64,000 nucleotides of DNA from Pseudomonas sp. FEN (GTDB lineage: Bacteria; Pseudomonadota; Gammaproteobacteria; Pseudomonadales; Pseudomonadaceae): positions 620,001 through 684,000 of the forward strand of contig NZ_CAJFDC010000001.1 of the NCBI RefSeq assembly GCF_904067045.1, written 5' to 3'. Below, piece after piece: positions 37,541 through 49,330 of the stretch (position 1 is its first letter; each line of letters opens with the position of its first letter). The position numbers and the translations under genes are program-made. The notes under the pieces were generated by a model. That model saw only the letters and a list, made by a program, of their open reading frames with translations. It had not been told where the DNA came from and searched no databases.

Positions 37541-38638
37541 CTAACGCTTGTGGCCTGTGTCCAGCTTGCGTTCCAAATGCATGGAATAGCGGGACATACC
37601 AAAACAGAAAATCCAGAACACCAGGGCGGCGAACACGTAGCCTTCGGTGGCCATGCCCAACCATTTCGGGTCGGCGGCGGCTTGCTTGACGCTGTTGAGC
37701 AGGTCGAACAGGCCGATGATGATCACCAGGCTGGTGTCCTTGAACAACGCGATGAGCGTGTTCACAATCCCCGGAATCACCAGTTTCAAGGCTTGCGGCA
37801 GGATCACCAGACCCATCGAGCGCCAGTAACCCAGGCCCATGGCGGCAGCGGCTTCATATTGCCCCTTGGGAATGGCTTGCAGACCGCCACGCACCACTTC
37901 GGCGACATAGGCCGACTGGAACAGGATCACCCCGATCAGCGCTCGCAGCAGCTTGTCGAAGTTCATGCCTTCAGGCAGGAACAGCGGCAGCATCACCGAG
38001 GACATGAACAGCACGGTGATCAACGGCACGCCACGCCAGAACTCGATGAAGGTCACGCAGACCACCTTCACCGCCGGCATGTTCGAACGCCGCCCCAGCG
38101 CCAGCATGATCCCCAATGGCAAGGCCCCGGCGATACCGACGGTGGCGATGACCAGGGTCAGCATCAGGCCGCCCCACTCGGTGGTGGCGACGCTGGGCAA
38201 GCCCAGGTAACCGCCACGCAACAGGGTGAAGGCGATGATCGGGTACAGCACCAGGAAACCCAGGCCATAGATCGCCTTGCGCGGGAAGCGCGGGATGAAC
38301 AACGGTGCCACGCCGATGATCGCCAGCCACACGGTCAGGTCCACGCGCCAGCGCAGCACGGGCGGGTAGTAGCCATACATGAACTGGCCGAAACGCTGCT
38401 GGATGAACACCCAGCAGGCGCCCCCCTTGGTGCAGTCGGCACGGGTGGTGCCGACCCAGTTGGCGTCGAGGATGGCCCAATGCAACAGCGGTGGGACGAT
38501 CAGGTAGATCAGATAGAAGGCGAACAGGGTCAGCAGCGTGTTGAGCCAGCTGGAGAACATGTTGGCGCGCATCCACGCCACCACGCCAATACTGTTGCTC
38601 GGCGGTGGCATGTCGGGTTTGAAAGTATGCGTACTCAT
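37541..38638 (-). CDS. aapM: L-amino acid ABC transporter permease AapM
   Basis: 365-residue inner-membrane permease. The N-terminal region has several extra membrane helices, as typical of AapM/AapQ (compared with the small HisQ/M type). The C-terminal part has the EAA-loop region [20 protein letters not shown] that contacts the ATPase, and [10 protein letters not shown] in the core. It pairs with AapQ to form the translocation channel. Gene order aapJ-Q-M-P on the minus strand, with a 10-base gap to aapQ. Confidence 0.94.
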   Translation of the reverse strand: MSTHTFKPDMPPPSNSIGVVAWMRANMFSSWLNTLLTLFAFYLIYLIVPPLLHWAILDANWVGTTRADCTKGGACWVFIQQRFGQFMYGYYPPVLRWRVDLTVWLAIIGVAPLFIPRFPRKAIYGLGFLVLYPIIAFTLLRGGYLGLPSVATTEWGGLMLTLVIATVGIAGALPLGIMLALGRRSNMPAVKVVCVTFIEFWRGVPLITVLFMSSVMLPLFLPEGMNFDKLLRALIGVILFQSAYVAEVVRGGLQAIPKGQYEAAAAMGLGYWRSMGLVILPQALKLVIPGIVNTLIALFKDTSLVIIIGLFDLLNSVKQAAADPKWLGMATEGYVFAALVFWIFCFGMSRYSMHLERKLDTGHKR

Positions 38639-38648
38639 GGGCGTTTCC

Positions 38649-39830
38649 TCACCGCTCGATCAGCGCAATGCGCTTGTTGTACCAGTTCATCAGCAGGGAA
38701 ATGCTGATACTGATCGCCAGGTACACGCTCATGGTGATGGCAATGACTTCAATGGCCTGCCCGGTCTGGTTCAACACCGTACCGGCAAACAACGAAACCA
38801 TTTCCGGGTAACCGATACCGGCGGCCAGGGACGAGTTCTTCGCCAGGTTCAGGTATTGGCTGGTCAGCGGCGGAATAATCACGCGCAGGGCTTGCGGGAT
38901 GATCACCTTGCGCAGGGTCGGACCGTTGCGCAGGCCGAGGGAACGCGCCGCCTCGGTCTGGCCATGGCTGACCGACTTGATACCCGAGCGCACGATCTCG
39001 GCGATAAACGCCGCGGTGTACACCGTCAGGGCCAGGGTCAAGGCCAGCAGTTCAGGGATCAGCACCCAACCACCGACAAAGTTGAACCCTTGCAGCTTGG
39101 GCATCTCCCAGTGCACCGGTGCGCCGAAGACCAGGGCAGACAACGCCGGAATCACCAGGAACAGCGCCAGGCCGACCCAGAACTTGTGGAACGGCACGCC
39201 GGTTTCTTCAAAGCGCTTGGTCGCCCAACGGCTCATCAGCACGATCGCCACGATGGCCAGCACAACGCTGATCACGAATGGCCAGAAACCTTCGGAAGCA
39301 ATGGCCGCCGGCATGTTCAGGCCGCGACTGCTGACGAAGAAGGTGTCACCGAAGTTATGGCTGTTGCGCGGTCCCGGCATGGTCAGGAACACCGCGAAGT
39401 ACCAGAACAGGATCTGCAACAATGGCGGGATGTTACGGAATACCTCGATATAGACGGTGGCCAGCTTGTTGATCACCCAGTTCGACGACAGTCGCGACAC
39501 ACCGATGATGAACCCCAGCAGGGTCGCCAGGATAACGCCGATGACCGTTACCAACAGGGTATTGAGCAGGCCGATGACGAACACCCGGGCATAGCTGTCC
39601 GATTCAGTGTAGTCGATCAGGTGTTGGGCGATGCCGAAACCGGCACTGCGTTCAAGAAAGCCGAAACCCGAGGTAATGCCTCGGTGTTGCAGGTTGGTCT
39701 GGGTGTTGTGAAACAGATACCAGCCCAGCGAGATCACCGCGACAATCGTGATGATCTGAAATAGCCACGCACGCACTTTGGGGTCGCTGAAGCTGAGCCT
39801 CTGCTTGGGTGCGCCGATTTTATTTTGCAT
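38649..39830 (-). CDS. aapQ: L-amino acid ABC transporter permease AapQ
   Basis: 393-residue partner permease. The N-terminus MQNKIGAPKQRLSFSDPKVR is the family form, supporting the ATG at 39828-39830; the frame is open 22 codons further. It has a first helix at WLFQIITIVAVISLGWYLF, further helices, and the EAA-type loop EAARSLGLRNGPTLRKVIIP near the C-terminus. The long insert between helices is characteristic of AapQ. It is separated from aapJ by 66 bases. Confidence 0.94.
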   Translation of the reverse strand: MQNKIGAPKQRLSFSDPKVRAWLFQIITIVAVISLGWYLFHNTQTNLQHRGITSGFGFLERSAGFGIAQHLIDYTESDSYARVFVIGLLNTLLVTVIGVILATLLGFIIGVSRLSSNWVINKLATVYIEVFRNIPPLLQILFWYFAVFLTMPGPRNSHNFGDTFFVSSRGLNMPAAIASEGFWPFVISVVLAIVAIVLMSRWATKRFEETGVPFHKFWVGLALFLVIPALSALVFGAPVHWEMPKLQGFNFVGGWVLIPELLALTLALTVYTAAFIAEIVRSGIKSVSHGQTEAARSLGLRNGPTLRKVIIPQALRVIIPPLTSQYLNLAKNSSLAAGIGYPEMVSLFAGTVLNQTGQAIEVIAITMSVYLAISISISLLMNWYNKRIALIER

Positions 39831-39896
39831 GAAGTGCCCCAGGAAGAACGGAACAGGAACATCGCCCGGCAGTTGGCCTGCCGGGCGATAGGTCAA

Positions 39897-40928
39897 TCAG
39901 CGCACGGGAGGTGCGTATTGAATGCCGCCGTTGGTCCACAGAGCGTTCAGGCCGCGGTCGATTTCCAGCGGAGTGCTCTTGCCGAGGTTCTTCTCGAAGA
40001 TCTCGCCGTAGTTACCGACCTGGGAAACGATTTTGACGACCCAGTCCTTCGGCAGTTTCAGATCCTTGCCGTATTCACCGTCGCCACCCAGCAGACGAGC
40101 AACGTCCGGGTTCTTGGTCGACTTGGCTTGTTCAATGACGTTTTTCGAAGTGATACCGGCTTCTTCGGTATTGAGCAGCGCGTAGCCGACCCAACGGACG
40201 ATCTTGTTCCACTCATCGTCGCCGTTACGCACCACTGGGCCCAGAGGCTCCTTGGAGATGGTTTCCGGCAGAACGACGTAGTCTTTCGGCGAAGCCAGCT
40301 TGCTGCGCTGGGCGAACAGCTGGGACTTGTCCGAGGTCAGCACGTCGCAACGACCGGATTCCAGCGACTTGGCGCTTTCATCGGAGGTGTCGAAGGTGAT
40401 CGGGGTGTACTTCAGGCCATTGGCGCGGAAGTAGTCGGACACGTTCAGTTCGGTGGTGGTACCGGCCTGGATGCAGATGGTCGCGCCATCCAGTTCCTTG
40501 GCACTTTTCACGCCCAGTTTTTTGTTGGCCAGGAAGCCGACGCCATCGTAGTAGGTGATGAAGCCCGGGAAAAACAGGCCCATGCCGGCGTCACGGGAGC
40601 TGGTCATGGTGGTGTTACGCGACAGGATGTCGATTTCGCCCGATTGCAGCGCGGTGAAGCGCTCCTTGGCGTTCAACTGGCTGAACTTGACCTTGGTCGC
40701 GTCGCCGAATACGGCAGCGGCCACGGCACGGCAGACGTCAGCGTCGATACCGACGATCTTGCCGGAAGCATCAGGCACCGAGAAGCCCGGCAAGCCATCA
40801 CTCACGCCACACTGAACAAAACCCTTTTTCTGTACGGCATCCAGGGTAGCGCCCGCTTGCGCGAAACCGCTGACGCCCAGTACGACGGCTGCAGTCACGA
40901 CTGCCAGGGTGGATTTCAACATCTTCAT
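39897..40928 (-). CDS. aapJ: Periplasmic L-amino acid-binding protein AapJ
   Basis: 343-residue solute-binding protein of the importer. A Sec signal peptide (MKMLKSTLAVVTAAVVLGVSGFAQA) precedes the family-3 binding fold: GFVQCGVSDGLPGFSVPDASG, VCRAVAAAVFG, and the two lobes around LSRNTTMTSSRDA. AapJ from rhizobia binds a broad range of L-amino acids (glutamate, aspartate and others). It is the first gene, with GGAGG 8 bases before the ATG, and the promoter is in the 480-base gap to the right. Such operons often respond to NtrC/sigma-54, but no sigma-54 site was seen. Confidence 0.94.
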   Translation of the reverse strand: MKMLKSTLAVVTAAVVLGVSGFAQAGATLDAVQKKGFVQCGVSDGLPGFSVPDASGKIVGIDADVCRAVAAAVFGDATKVKFSQLNAKERFTALQSGEIDILSRNTTMTSSRDAGMGLFFPGFITYYDGVGFLANKKLGVKSAKELDGATICIQAGTTTELNVSDYFRANGLKYTPITFDTSDESAKSLESGRCDVLTSDKSQLFAQRSKLASPKDYVVLPETISKEPLGPVVRNGDDEWNKIVRWVGYALLNTEEAGITSKNVIEQAKSTKNPDVARLLGGDGEYGKDLKLPKDWVVKIVSQVGNYGEIFEKNLGKSTPLEIDRGLNALWTNGGIQYAPPVR

Positions 40929-42065
<1,137 letters not shown>

Positions 42066-42141
42066 TAGCGGTAACGCACTACGCCGCGCCCGATTCTTGC
42101 ATTACACTGGCCGGCGTACATTCCTTAACCAAATTAACGAG

Positions 42142-43617
42142 ATGACCGTGCTCAAAGCACTCAAAAAAATATTCGGTAAAAGCGAGGCTGAGCAGCTCGC
42201 ACCAGGTTCCAGCGCTCCTGTCCCAAGCTCCGATAGCCGCAGTCACGGCCAACCATCGGATCGCGCCAAGCCTGCCGCCAAACCGAAAGCCCCGGCCGCC
42301 CAACCGTCAGAGCCAGCCGTCGCGGTCGAAACGCCACGCGCCGAACAGCCGAAAGCCGCGGCGCCGCGCCGTGAACGAGCGCCGAAACCAGCCGCCAAGC
42401 CGTGGAAGCTCGAGGACTTCGTCGTCGAGCCGCAGGAAGGCAAGACCCGCTTCCACGACTTCAAGCTTGCGCCGGAACTGATGCATGCCATCCAGGACCT
42501 CGGCTTCCCTTACTGCACGCCGATCCAGGCACAGGTCCTGGGCTTCACCCTGGCCGGCAAGGACGCCATCGGGCGCGCCCAGACCGGCACCGGCAAGACC
42601 GCCGCCTTCCTGATCTCGATCATCACCCAGTTGTTGCAGACCCCGCCGCCGAAAGAGCGCTACATGGGCGAACCGCGGGCGCTGATCATCGCGCCGACCC
42701 GTGAACTGGTGGTGCAGATCGCCAAGGACGCCGCCGACCTGACCAAGTACACCGGCCTCAACGTCATGCAGTTTGTCGGCGGCATGGACTTCGACAAGCA
42801 GCTCAAGCTGCTCGAGGCCCGCCATTGCGACATCCTGGTGGCGACCCCGGGCCGCCTGCTGGACTTCAACCAGCGCGGCGAAGTGCACCTGGACATGGTC
42901 GAAGTGATGGTCCTCGACGAAGCCGACCGCATGCTCGACATGGGCTTTATCCCGCAGGTCCGGCAGATCATCCGCCAGACACCGCCCAAGAGCGAACGCC
43001 AGACCCTGCTGTTCTCGGCCACCTTCACCGAGGACGTGATGAACCTGGCCAAGCAATGGACCACCGAGCCGTCCATTGTCGAGATCGAATCGCAGAACGT
43101 GGCCAGCGCCAACGTCGAACAGCACGTCTACGCCGTGGCTGGCGCCGACAAGTACAAGCTGCTCTACAACCTGGTCACCGACAATGGTTGGGAACGGGTG
43201 ATGGTATTCGCCAACCGCAAGGATGAAGTGCGGCGGATCGAGGAGCGCCTGGTACGCGACGGCGTCAACGCCGCGCAATTGTCCGGCGACGTGCCGCAAC
43301 ACAAGCGTATCAAGACCCTCGAAGGCTTCCGCGAAGGCAAGATCCGCGTACTGGTGGCCACCGACGTGGCCGGTCGCGGGATCCATATCGACGGCATCAG
43401 CCACGTGATCAACTTCACCCTGCCGGAAGTGCCGGACGACTACGTGCACCGCATCGGGCGGACCGGGCGAGCGGGCGCTGACGGCGTGTCCATCAGCTTC
43501 GCCGGTGAAGACGACTCCTACCAGTTGCCGGCGATCGAGACCCTGCTGGGACACAAGATCAGCTGCGAAACGCCACCCACCGAGTTGTTACGTCCGGTAG
43601 TGCGCCAGCGCCCCTGA
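42142..43617 (+). CDS. rhlB: DEAD-box RNA helicase RhlB
   Basis: 491-residue ATP-dependent RNA helicase. A low-complexity Pro/Ala/Lys-rich N-terminal tail (about residues 15-95) precedes the core: [12 protein letters not shown] (Q motif), [11 protein letters not shown] (Walker A), [10 protein letters not shown] (DEAD), LFSATF and [10 protein letters not shown]. In RNA degradosomes RhlB unwinds structured RNA for RNase E and PNPase. The ATG at 42142 was chosen because it starts the conserved [13 protein letters not shown]; the frame is open 15 codons upstream. A terminator follows. Confidence 0.94.
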   Translation: MTVLKALKKIFGKSEAEQLAPGSSAPVPSSDSRSHGQPSDRAKPAAKPKAPAAQPSEPAVAVETPRAEQPKAAAPRRERAPKPAAKPWKLEDFVVEPQEGKTRFHDFKLAPELMHAIQDLGFPYCTPIQAQVLGFTLAGKDAIGRAQTGTGKTAAFLISIITQLLQTPPPKERYMGEPRALIIAPTRELVVQIAKDAADLTKYTGLNVMQFVGGMDFDKQLKLLEARHCDILVATPGRLLDFNQRGEVHLDMVEVMVLDEADRMLDMGFIPQVRQIIRQTPPKSERQTLLFSATFTEDVMNLAKQWTTEPSIVEIESQNVASANVEQHVYAVAGADKYKLLYNLVTDNGWERVMVFANRKDEVRRIEERLVRDGVNAAQLSGDVPQHKRIKTLEGFREGKIRVLVATDVAGRGIHIDGISHVINFTLPEVPDDYVHRIGRTGRAGADGVSISFAGEDDSYQLPAIETLLGHKISCETPPTELLRPVVRQRP

Positions 43618-43638
43618 GGCCTGAATGCCTTACCCAGG

Positions 43639-43670
43639 AACGTCGCCCGATACCAGGCGGCGTTTTTTTT
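43639..43670 (+). terminator. Terminator of rhlB
   Basis: AACGTCGCC / GGCGGCGTT with an 8-base loop and one non-Watson-Crick pair, followed by eight T. Confidence 0.85.
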
Positions 43671-43699
43671 CGCCCAGCGATTGCCGAAATAAACTAAAA

Positions 43700-43712
43700 G
43701 TCCATAATGGAC
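43700..43712. promoter_or_regulatory. DauR operator candidate upstream of dauB
   Basis: GTCCA-TAA-TGGAC, a perfect inverted repeat 36 bases before dauB, embedded in an AT-rich larger symmetry (TAAACT...AGTTTA). The same palindrome with a different centre lies at 47805 before the binding-protein gene. Confidence 0.6.
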
Positions 43713-43748
43713 AAATAAGTTTAATTCAAAGCCTTCGGGAGCACCCTC

Positions 43749-44699
43749 ATGTCCGGCCACAGCCCCTACGTGTTCGACCGCCACCAGGCGCACCGACTCC
43801 TGCGGCAGATCGACGTGCCACGAATCCTGCGCAAGCTGTTCCGCGACCTGGCGAGCGGACAGGCCGTGCAGCCGGCCCAGCAGTGGGTGGAGTTCCCGCA
43901 AGGCGCCGGCGACTTCATCAACTACCTGGGTGTGCTGGCCGACGACCAGGTCTATGGCGTCAAGACCTCGCCCTACATCGTTCGCGAGCAAGGTCCGCTG
44001 GTGACCGCCTGGACCCTGCTGATGTCCATGCAAACCGGCCAGCCGCTGCTGCTGTGCGATGCCGGCGAACTGACCGTCGCGCGCACCGCGGCCACCACCG
44101 CCGTGGCCGTCGACGCCCTGGCCCCGCTGGATGCCAAGCGTCTGGCGATCGTCGGCAGCGGTCCGGTCGCCCAGGCGCACCTGCACTACGCCAGGGGCCT
44201 GCGCGACTGGCAGGACATCAGCCTTTACTCACCCAATGTGAATACCGATAAACGCACGCGCCTGATCGACATCGAACCGCGCCTGCACATTGTCGAGCAG
44301 CTCGAGCAGGCCCTGGAAGATGCCGATGTCATCCTGCTGTGCACCTCCTCCGCGACCCCGGTCATCGACCCGAGCCGGCTGCGCAAGCCGGCCCTGATCA
44401 GTTCCATCAGCACCAACGCTCCGCGCGCCCATGAAGTGCCGCCGCGGGCCTTGAGCGACATGCAGGTCTACTGCGACTATCGCAAGACCACGCCGGAGTC
44501 GGCCGGGGAAATGCTGATCGCCGCCAGCCAGCACGGCTGGGACGTCGGCCAGATCCGTGGCGACCTGGCCGAGCTGCTCAGCGGGCGGATGCCACGGCCG
44601 ACCTACGAGCGCCATGTGTTCTTCCGCTCCATCGGCCTGGGCCTGGAAGACATCGCCCTGGCCAATGCGCTCTATCATCTGCACCACAACGCAGGCTGA
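43749..44699 (+). CDS. dauB: DauB, NAD(P)H-dependent anabolic L-arginine dehydrogenase
   Basis: 316-residue member of the ornithine cyclodeaminase/mu-crystallin family. It contains the Rossmann motif LAIVGSGPVAQAHLHYA at about residues 135-150, the N-terminal substrate domain with GVKTSPYIV, and DVILLCTSSATPVID. In P. aeruginosa DauB reduces 2-ketoarginine plus ammonia to L-arginine, completing D- to L-arginine conversion with DauA. The order rhlB-dauB-dauA-dauR-binding protein is the same here, which identifies it. It is the first gene of the operon, behind a candidate DauR operator. Confidence 0.92.
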   Translation: MSGHSPYVFDRHQAHRLLRQIDVPRILRKLFRDLASGQAVQPAQQWVEFPQGAGDFINYLGVLADDQVYGVKTSPYIVREQGPLVTAWTLLMSMQTGQPLLLCDAGELTVARTAATTAVAVDALAPLDAKRLAIVGSGPVAQAHLHYARGLRDWQDISLYSPNVNTDKRTRLIDIEPRLHIVEQLEQALEDADVILLCTSSATPVIDPSRLRKPALISSISTNAPRAHEVPPRALSDMQVYCDYRKTTPESAGEMLIAASQHGWDVGQIRGDLAELLSGRMPRPTYERHVFFRSIGLGLEDIALANALYHLHHNAG

Positions 44700-44709
44700 A
44701 CACCGATCC

Positions 44710-44737
44710 TGTAGGAGCCAGCAAGCTGGCGCCTACA
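44710..44737. repeat. REP-like palindrome inside the dau operon
   Basis: TGTAGGAGCCAGC-AA-GCTGGCGCCTACA, a near-perfect hairpin between dauB and dauA. It may stabilise the dauB mRNA end or reduce dauA expression. Confidence 0.75.
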
Positions 44738-44763
44738 TAGAACCTATCCGCAGGAGGCTTTGA

Positions 44764-45891
<1,128 letters not shown>

Positions 45892-46055
45892 CGACCGACG
45901 CTGATTGCGGCACACTCGCCAGAGCGCCCCTATCCGAGGCCATGACCCATTTGCCGCGCGACGATCAGGCCAGCCTCTTGCGTGCCGGCCTGATCAACGC
46001 ACCAGTTGTTTCCTTTGGCTCCCGCCCGGATGCTGAAGTTGCCTGGAGAATCACC

Positions 46056-46685
46056 ATGACACCCAAACAGGCCCCCACCCTGGACAACTTCCGGGCGATT
46101 GCCGATGCCATCGCCACACTGTTCTTTCCCCATGCGGAAGTGGTCCTGCACGACCTGCGCACGCAACGGATCGACTACATCGCCAACAATATCTCCAAAC
46201 GCGAGATCGGCGATGACGCGGCGCTGGAGGACATGCTCGAAGCAGGGATCGAGGAACGCAATATCGGTCCTTACGAGAAACTCAACTGGGACGGCCAGAA
46301 GATCCGCAGTGTCAGCACGGTGCTGCACGACGCCCAGGGCATGCCCGTGGCGGTGCTGTGCATCAACCTGAATATTTCCCTGTTCGAAAGCGCCAAGGCC
46401 GCGCTGGACCTGTTCCTCTCGCCGCACAAACTGATCCCGCAGCCGGATGCGCTGTTTCGCGATGACTGGCAGGAGCGGATCAATACCTTCCTGCATGGCT
46501 GGCTACGCCAGCGACAGTTGGGGCTGAACCTGCTGACCCGCGACCACAAGCGCGAACTGGTGCTGGCCTTGCACGCCGAGGGGGCGTTCAAGGGCAAGAG
46601 CGCGGCCAACTATGTGGCCAACGTGCTGAACATGGGGCGGGCGACGGTGTACAAACACCTGAAGGAATTGAAGGCGGAGGTCTGA
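46056..46685 (+). CDS. dauR: DauR, YheO-type transcriptional regulator
   Basis: 209-residue regulator with an N-terminal YheO-like PAS domain (FRAIADAIATLFFPHAEVVL, GIEERNIGPYEKLNWDGQKI) and a C-terminal helix-turn-helix (LALHAEGAFKGKSAANYVAN, then VLNMGRATVYKHLKEL). In P. aeruginosa DauR represses dauBAR and responds to 2-ketoarginine. The ATG at 46056 was chosen because GGAGAA lies about 6 bases upstream; the upstream frame extension from 45888 overlaps dauA and is not conserved. Third gene of the dau operon; the candidate operators are at 43700 and 47805. Confidence 0.9.
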   Translation: MTPKQAPTLDNFRAIADAIATLFFPHAEVVLHDLRTQRIDYIANNISKREIGDDAALEDMLEAGIEERNIGPYEKLNWDGQKIRSVSTVLHDAQGMPVAVLCINLNISLFESAKAALDLFLSPHKLIPQPDALFRDDWQERINTFLHGWLRQRQLGLNLLTRDHKRELVLALHAEGAFKGKSAANYVANVLNMGRATVYKHLKELKAEV

Positions 46686-46777
46686 GGGCAACCCCATCGC
46701 GCATGCGAACACCAAGTTTGTAGAGGTCTTGCCCACTATCAGTCAATACACGAAGGTCTAAAGTCGGGCGCGGTTTT

Positions 46778-46908
46778 GTGGCGAGCGGGCTTGCCCGCGC
46801 TCGGCGGCGCAGCAGTCGCAAAACCTGTGACTACGTTTTATCTGAGACGATGAAGTCGCTGACTTCAGGGGCGCTTCGCGCCCCAACGCGGGCAAGCCCG
46901 CTCGCCAC
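46778..46908. repeat. REPIN (two inverted GGCGAGCGGGCTTGCCCGC units)
   Basis: GTGGCGAGCGGGCTTGCCCGC... at the left and its reverse complement at the right, ending CGCTCGCCAC, with GGGGCGCTTCGCGCCCC as an inner hairpin. Same family as 9601-9732. It fills most of the gap 46686-46946. Confidence 0.85.
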
Positions 46909-46946
46909 AAGTTTCGGCCAGGCCGAAGACATCAGGGCTCCAATAA

Positions 46947-47723
46947 TCAGTCGCCGTAGATATCCGTCTTGAAATACTTGCCCTCGATCTTCTGGTACTC
47001 ACCGCTGGCCCGAATCCCGTCGATGGCCTTGTTCAGTTTGCTCACCAACTCGCCATTACCCTTGCGCACCGCGATCCCGGCACCCTCGCCGACGTACTTC
47101 GGATCCTTGAGCTCCGGCCCGACAAAGGCGTAACCGGCACCGCGCGGCATCGAGAGGAAATCGTCCAGCGGAATGGTGTCGGCAAAGATCGCATCCAACC
47201 GCCCGGAGGCCAGGTCCATGTAGATCTCTTCGTTGTTACCGTAACGCATCACCTTGATGCCCAACGGCTCGAAGACTTCCGTGGCGTAACGATCGGTGGT
47301 GGTCGAACGCTGCACACCGACGGTCTTGCCCTTGAGGCTGGCGTAATGGTCATCCACCACCGCGCCCTGCTTCATCACCAGACGCGAAGAGGTGAAGTAG
47401 TACTTGTGGGTGAAATCCACCGACTGCTTGCGCTCGTCGGTGATGGTCATGGACGACAGGGCCGCGTCGATTTTCTTGACTTTCAAGGCGGGGATCAGGC
47501 CGTCGAACTCACCTTCGATCCACTCGCACTTGACCTTCATCTGCGCGCACAGGGCGTTGCCGATGTCGTAGTCGAAGCCGACGATAGTGCCTTCAGTGGT
47601 TTTCGAGGCAAACGGCGGGTAAGCCGCCTCAATGCCGATACGCAGGGTCGGCTCGGCGGCAAACGCCGTGCTGCCGGCCAGCAGGCTCAAGGCCAGACCG
47701 CCGATCAGGGTGAACTTCTTCAT
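46947..47723 (-). CDS. Periplasmic basic amino-acid-binding protein (PA3865-like)
   Basis: 258-residue family-3 solute-binding protein. Signal peptide [22 protein letters not shown], then the lysine/arginine/ornithine-type fold: [47 protein letters not shown]. The equivalent gene in P. aeruginosa lies next to dauR and belongs to D-arginine use. The ATG at 47721-47723 fits the signal peptide; the frame is open further upstream. No ABC permease gene accompanies it here, so it must use another transporter's membrane parts. A DauR-like palindrome precedes it. Confidence 0.88.
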   Translation of the reverse strand: MKKFTLIGGLALSLLAGSTAFAAEPTLRIGIEAAYPPFASKTTEGTIVGFDYDIGNALCAQMKVKCEWIEGEFDGLIPALKVKKIDAALSSMTITDERKQSVDFTHKYYFTSSRLVMKQGAVVDDHYASLKGKTVGVQRSTTTDRYATEVFEPLGIKVMRYGNNEEIYMDLASGRLDAIFADTIPLDDFLSMPRGAGYAFVGPELKDPKYVGEGAGIAVRKGNGELVSKLNKAIDGIRASGEYQKIEGKYFKTDIYGD

Positions 47724-47804
47724 GCTGGAACTCCCGCTCTTTTGTTGGAGGTGTTGTGGCAAGACAGTAGGAAAGAAGACGATAGCGCTATTTTGTACTT
47801 ATTA

Positions 47805-47817
47805 GTCCATCGTGGAC
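47805..47817. promoter_or_regulatory. DauR operator candidate upstream of the binding-protein gene
   Basis: GTCCA-TCG-TGGAC, perfect arms identical to the site at 43700, about 82 bases before the start codon on the minus strand. The flanks (TTATTA...TTATTG) extend the symmetry. Confidence 0.6.
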
Positions 47818-47948
47818 TTATTGGTACAGTTCGTCAACGAGCAAATGCGCGTGCCTTGTCAGAAAGCCATGCACAGATGGATGTTTGAAGGTGTCCGGAT
47901 GGGAGGGGTAAGGTTCGAGGGCCCGCGCTGATCGCACGGACGCAAACA

Positions 47949-48398
47949 CTACTTCCAGCGTTCCGCCGCCGCCTGGTCGCTGGCGCGACCCTCGACCCAG
48001 TGCGGGCCCTCGGCGGTATTTTCCTTTTTCCAGAATGGCGCTCGGGTTTTCAGGTAGTCCATGACGAAATTGCAGGCATCGAAGGCCGCCTGGCGATGGG
48101 CGCTGGTGACCCCGACAAACACGATGGGCTCACCCGGTTCCAGGGCACCGACCCGGTGCAACACCTCCAGCCCGAGCAATGGCCAGCGCTCATGGGCTTG
48201 CGTCACGATCTTGCCCAAGGCCCTTTCGGTCATCCCCGGATAATGCTCCAGGAACATCCCCGCCACCGCCTGCCCGTCATTGAAATCACGCACATAGCCG
48301 ACAAAACTCACCACCGCGCCGATTCCCAGGTTGGCGGCGTGCAACGCATTGACCTCCACTCCCGGATCGAATGCTTGCACCTGTACGCGAATCGCCAT
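47949..48398 (-). CDS. moaE: Molybdopterin synthase large subunit MoaE
   Basis: 149-residue catalytic subunit of molybdopterin synthase, which with MoaD inserts the dithiolene sulfurs into cyclic pyranopterin monophosphate. Family landmarks: GAVVSFVGYVRDFNDGQ, FLEHYPGMTERALGKI, VGALEPGEPIVFVGVTSAHR and the active-site lysine region LKTRAPFWKKE. It ends the moaC-moaD-moaE cluster on the minus strand; the MoaD gene ends one base before it begins. Confidence 0.96.
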   Translation of the reverse strand: MAIRVQVQAFDPGVEVNALHAANLGIGAVVSFVGYVRDFNDGQAVAGMFLEHYPGMTERALGKIVTQAHERWPLLGLEVLHRVGALEPGEPIVFVGVTSAHRQAAFDACNFVMDYLKTRAPFWKKENTAEGPHWVEGRASDQAAAERWK

Positions 48399-48399
48399 T

Positions 48400-48642
48400 T
48401 CAGCCTCCAGTCACCGTGGGAAAAAACGCCACTTCGTCGCCATCGGTCAGCGGCTCGTCAAGCGCGCAAAGATCCTCATTGCGCGCGCACATCAGGTTCT
48501 GTTCAGCAAGGACCTGCGCGCCTTCGCGCGGCAACAGAAACCGGCGGACAGCATCGACGCTGGCGAAATCGCCCTCCACCGACAGCTCCTCCACCCCGAG
48601 CGCTTCACGGTAGCGGGCAAAGAACTTGACGACGATCTTCAT
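48400..48642 (-). CDS. moaD: Molybdopterin synthase sulfur carrier MoaD
   Basis: 80-residue ubiquitin-like sulfur carrier. It ends [10 protein letters not shown] with the Gly-Gly tail that receives the thiocarboxylate. The fold start [18 protein letters not shown] is typical. Its start overlaps the end of moaC by 4 bases, and its stop is 1 base from moaE, so the three proteins are translated as one unit. Confidence 0.96.
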   Translation of the reverse strand: MKIVVKFFARYREALGVEELSVEGDFASVDAVRRFLLPREGAQVLAEQNLMCARNEDLCALDEPLTDGDEVAFFPTVTGG

Positions 48643-49112
48643 GACTCATCCGCCAGGTAGTGCCCGCTCTTGCCACCGAGCTTCTCCAGCAGGCGCACGT
48701 TGTCGATGATCATGCCGCGATCCACCGCCTTGCACATGTCATAGATCGTCAGCGCCGCGACACTGGCGGCCGTCAGTGCTTCCATTTCCACGCCGGTCTG
48801 CCCGGACAACTTGCAGCGCGCGACAATCAGCACCGCATCCTCGCCTTCGGCGCTCAGTTCGACCTTGATGCTGGTCAGCAGCAAGGGATGACACAGGGGA
48901 ATCAGCTCGGAGGTTTTCTTCGCCGCCTGGATACCGGCGATCCGCGCCACGGCGAACACATCGCCCTTGGGATGGCCACCGCTGACGATCATTTGCAGGG
49001 TCTCGGGCAGCATGCGCACGCGGGCTTGGGCGACTGCCTCGCGGAAAGTCACGCTCTTGTCGGTAACGTCGACCATATTGGCGCGACCTTGGGAATCGAG
49101 ATGAGTCAGCAC
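48639..49112 (-). CDS. moaC: Cyclic pyranopterin monophosphate synthase MoaC
   Basis: 157-residue enzyme that converts the product of MoaA into cyclic pyranopterin monophosphate, the first intermediate of molybdenum cofactor. Signature regions are [40 protein letters not shown] and [20 protein letters not shown] with the catalytic KAVDRGM. It is the first gene of the moa cluster; the 218-base gap (49113-49330) to the divergent ydcZ gene holds its promoter. Confidence 0.97.
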   Translation of the reverse strand: MLTHLDSQGRANMVDVTDKSVTFREAVAQARVRMLPETLQMIVSGGHPKGDVFAVARIAGIQAAKKTSELIPLCHPLLLTSIKVELSAEGEDAVLIVARCKLSGQTGVEMEALTAASVAALTIYDMCKAVDRGMIIDNVRLLEKLGGKSGHYLADES

Positions 49113-49330
49113 AGCGATACTCCTGATCAGGAGTGTGGATTGTAAACCTGCAACTCAGCTTCACGCACGCCTGATCAACCGCCTCCACCAGCCCCGGGCC
49201 AACAACCGGCCCGCCTCCCACCAGCGGCGATCACCTCCGTCGATTAGCGTTGCGAATACTTCGTATCAAAACAAAGAATTGGCGCCAGTAAACTAATAAA
49301 CGTACAACGTTAAAAAAGGATCCCATCGCC
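49113..49330. promoter_or_regulatory. Divergent moaC / ydcZ region
   Basis: 218 bases. CGAA-TAC-TTCG at 49253-49263 overlaps ATAC-TTC-GTAT at 49256-49266, two short perfect inverted repeats in one place, about 65-75 bases before the ydcZ start. The position would suit a LysR-type site, but the assignment is speculative. Confidence 0.35.
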
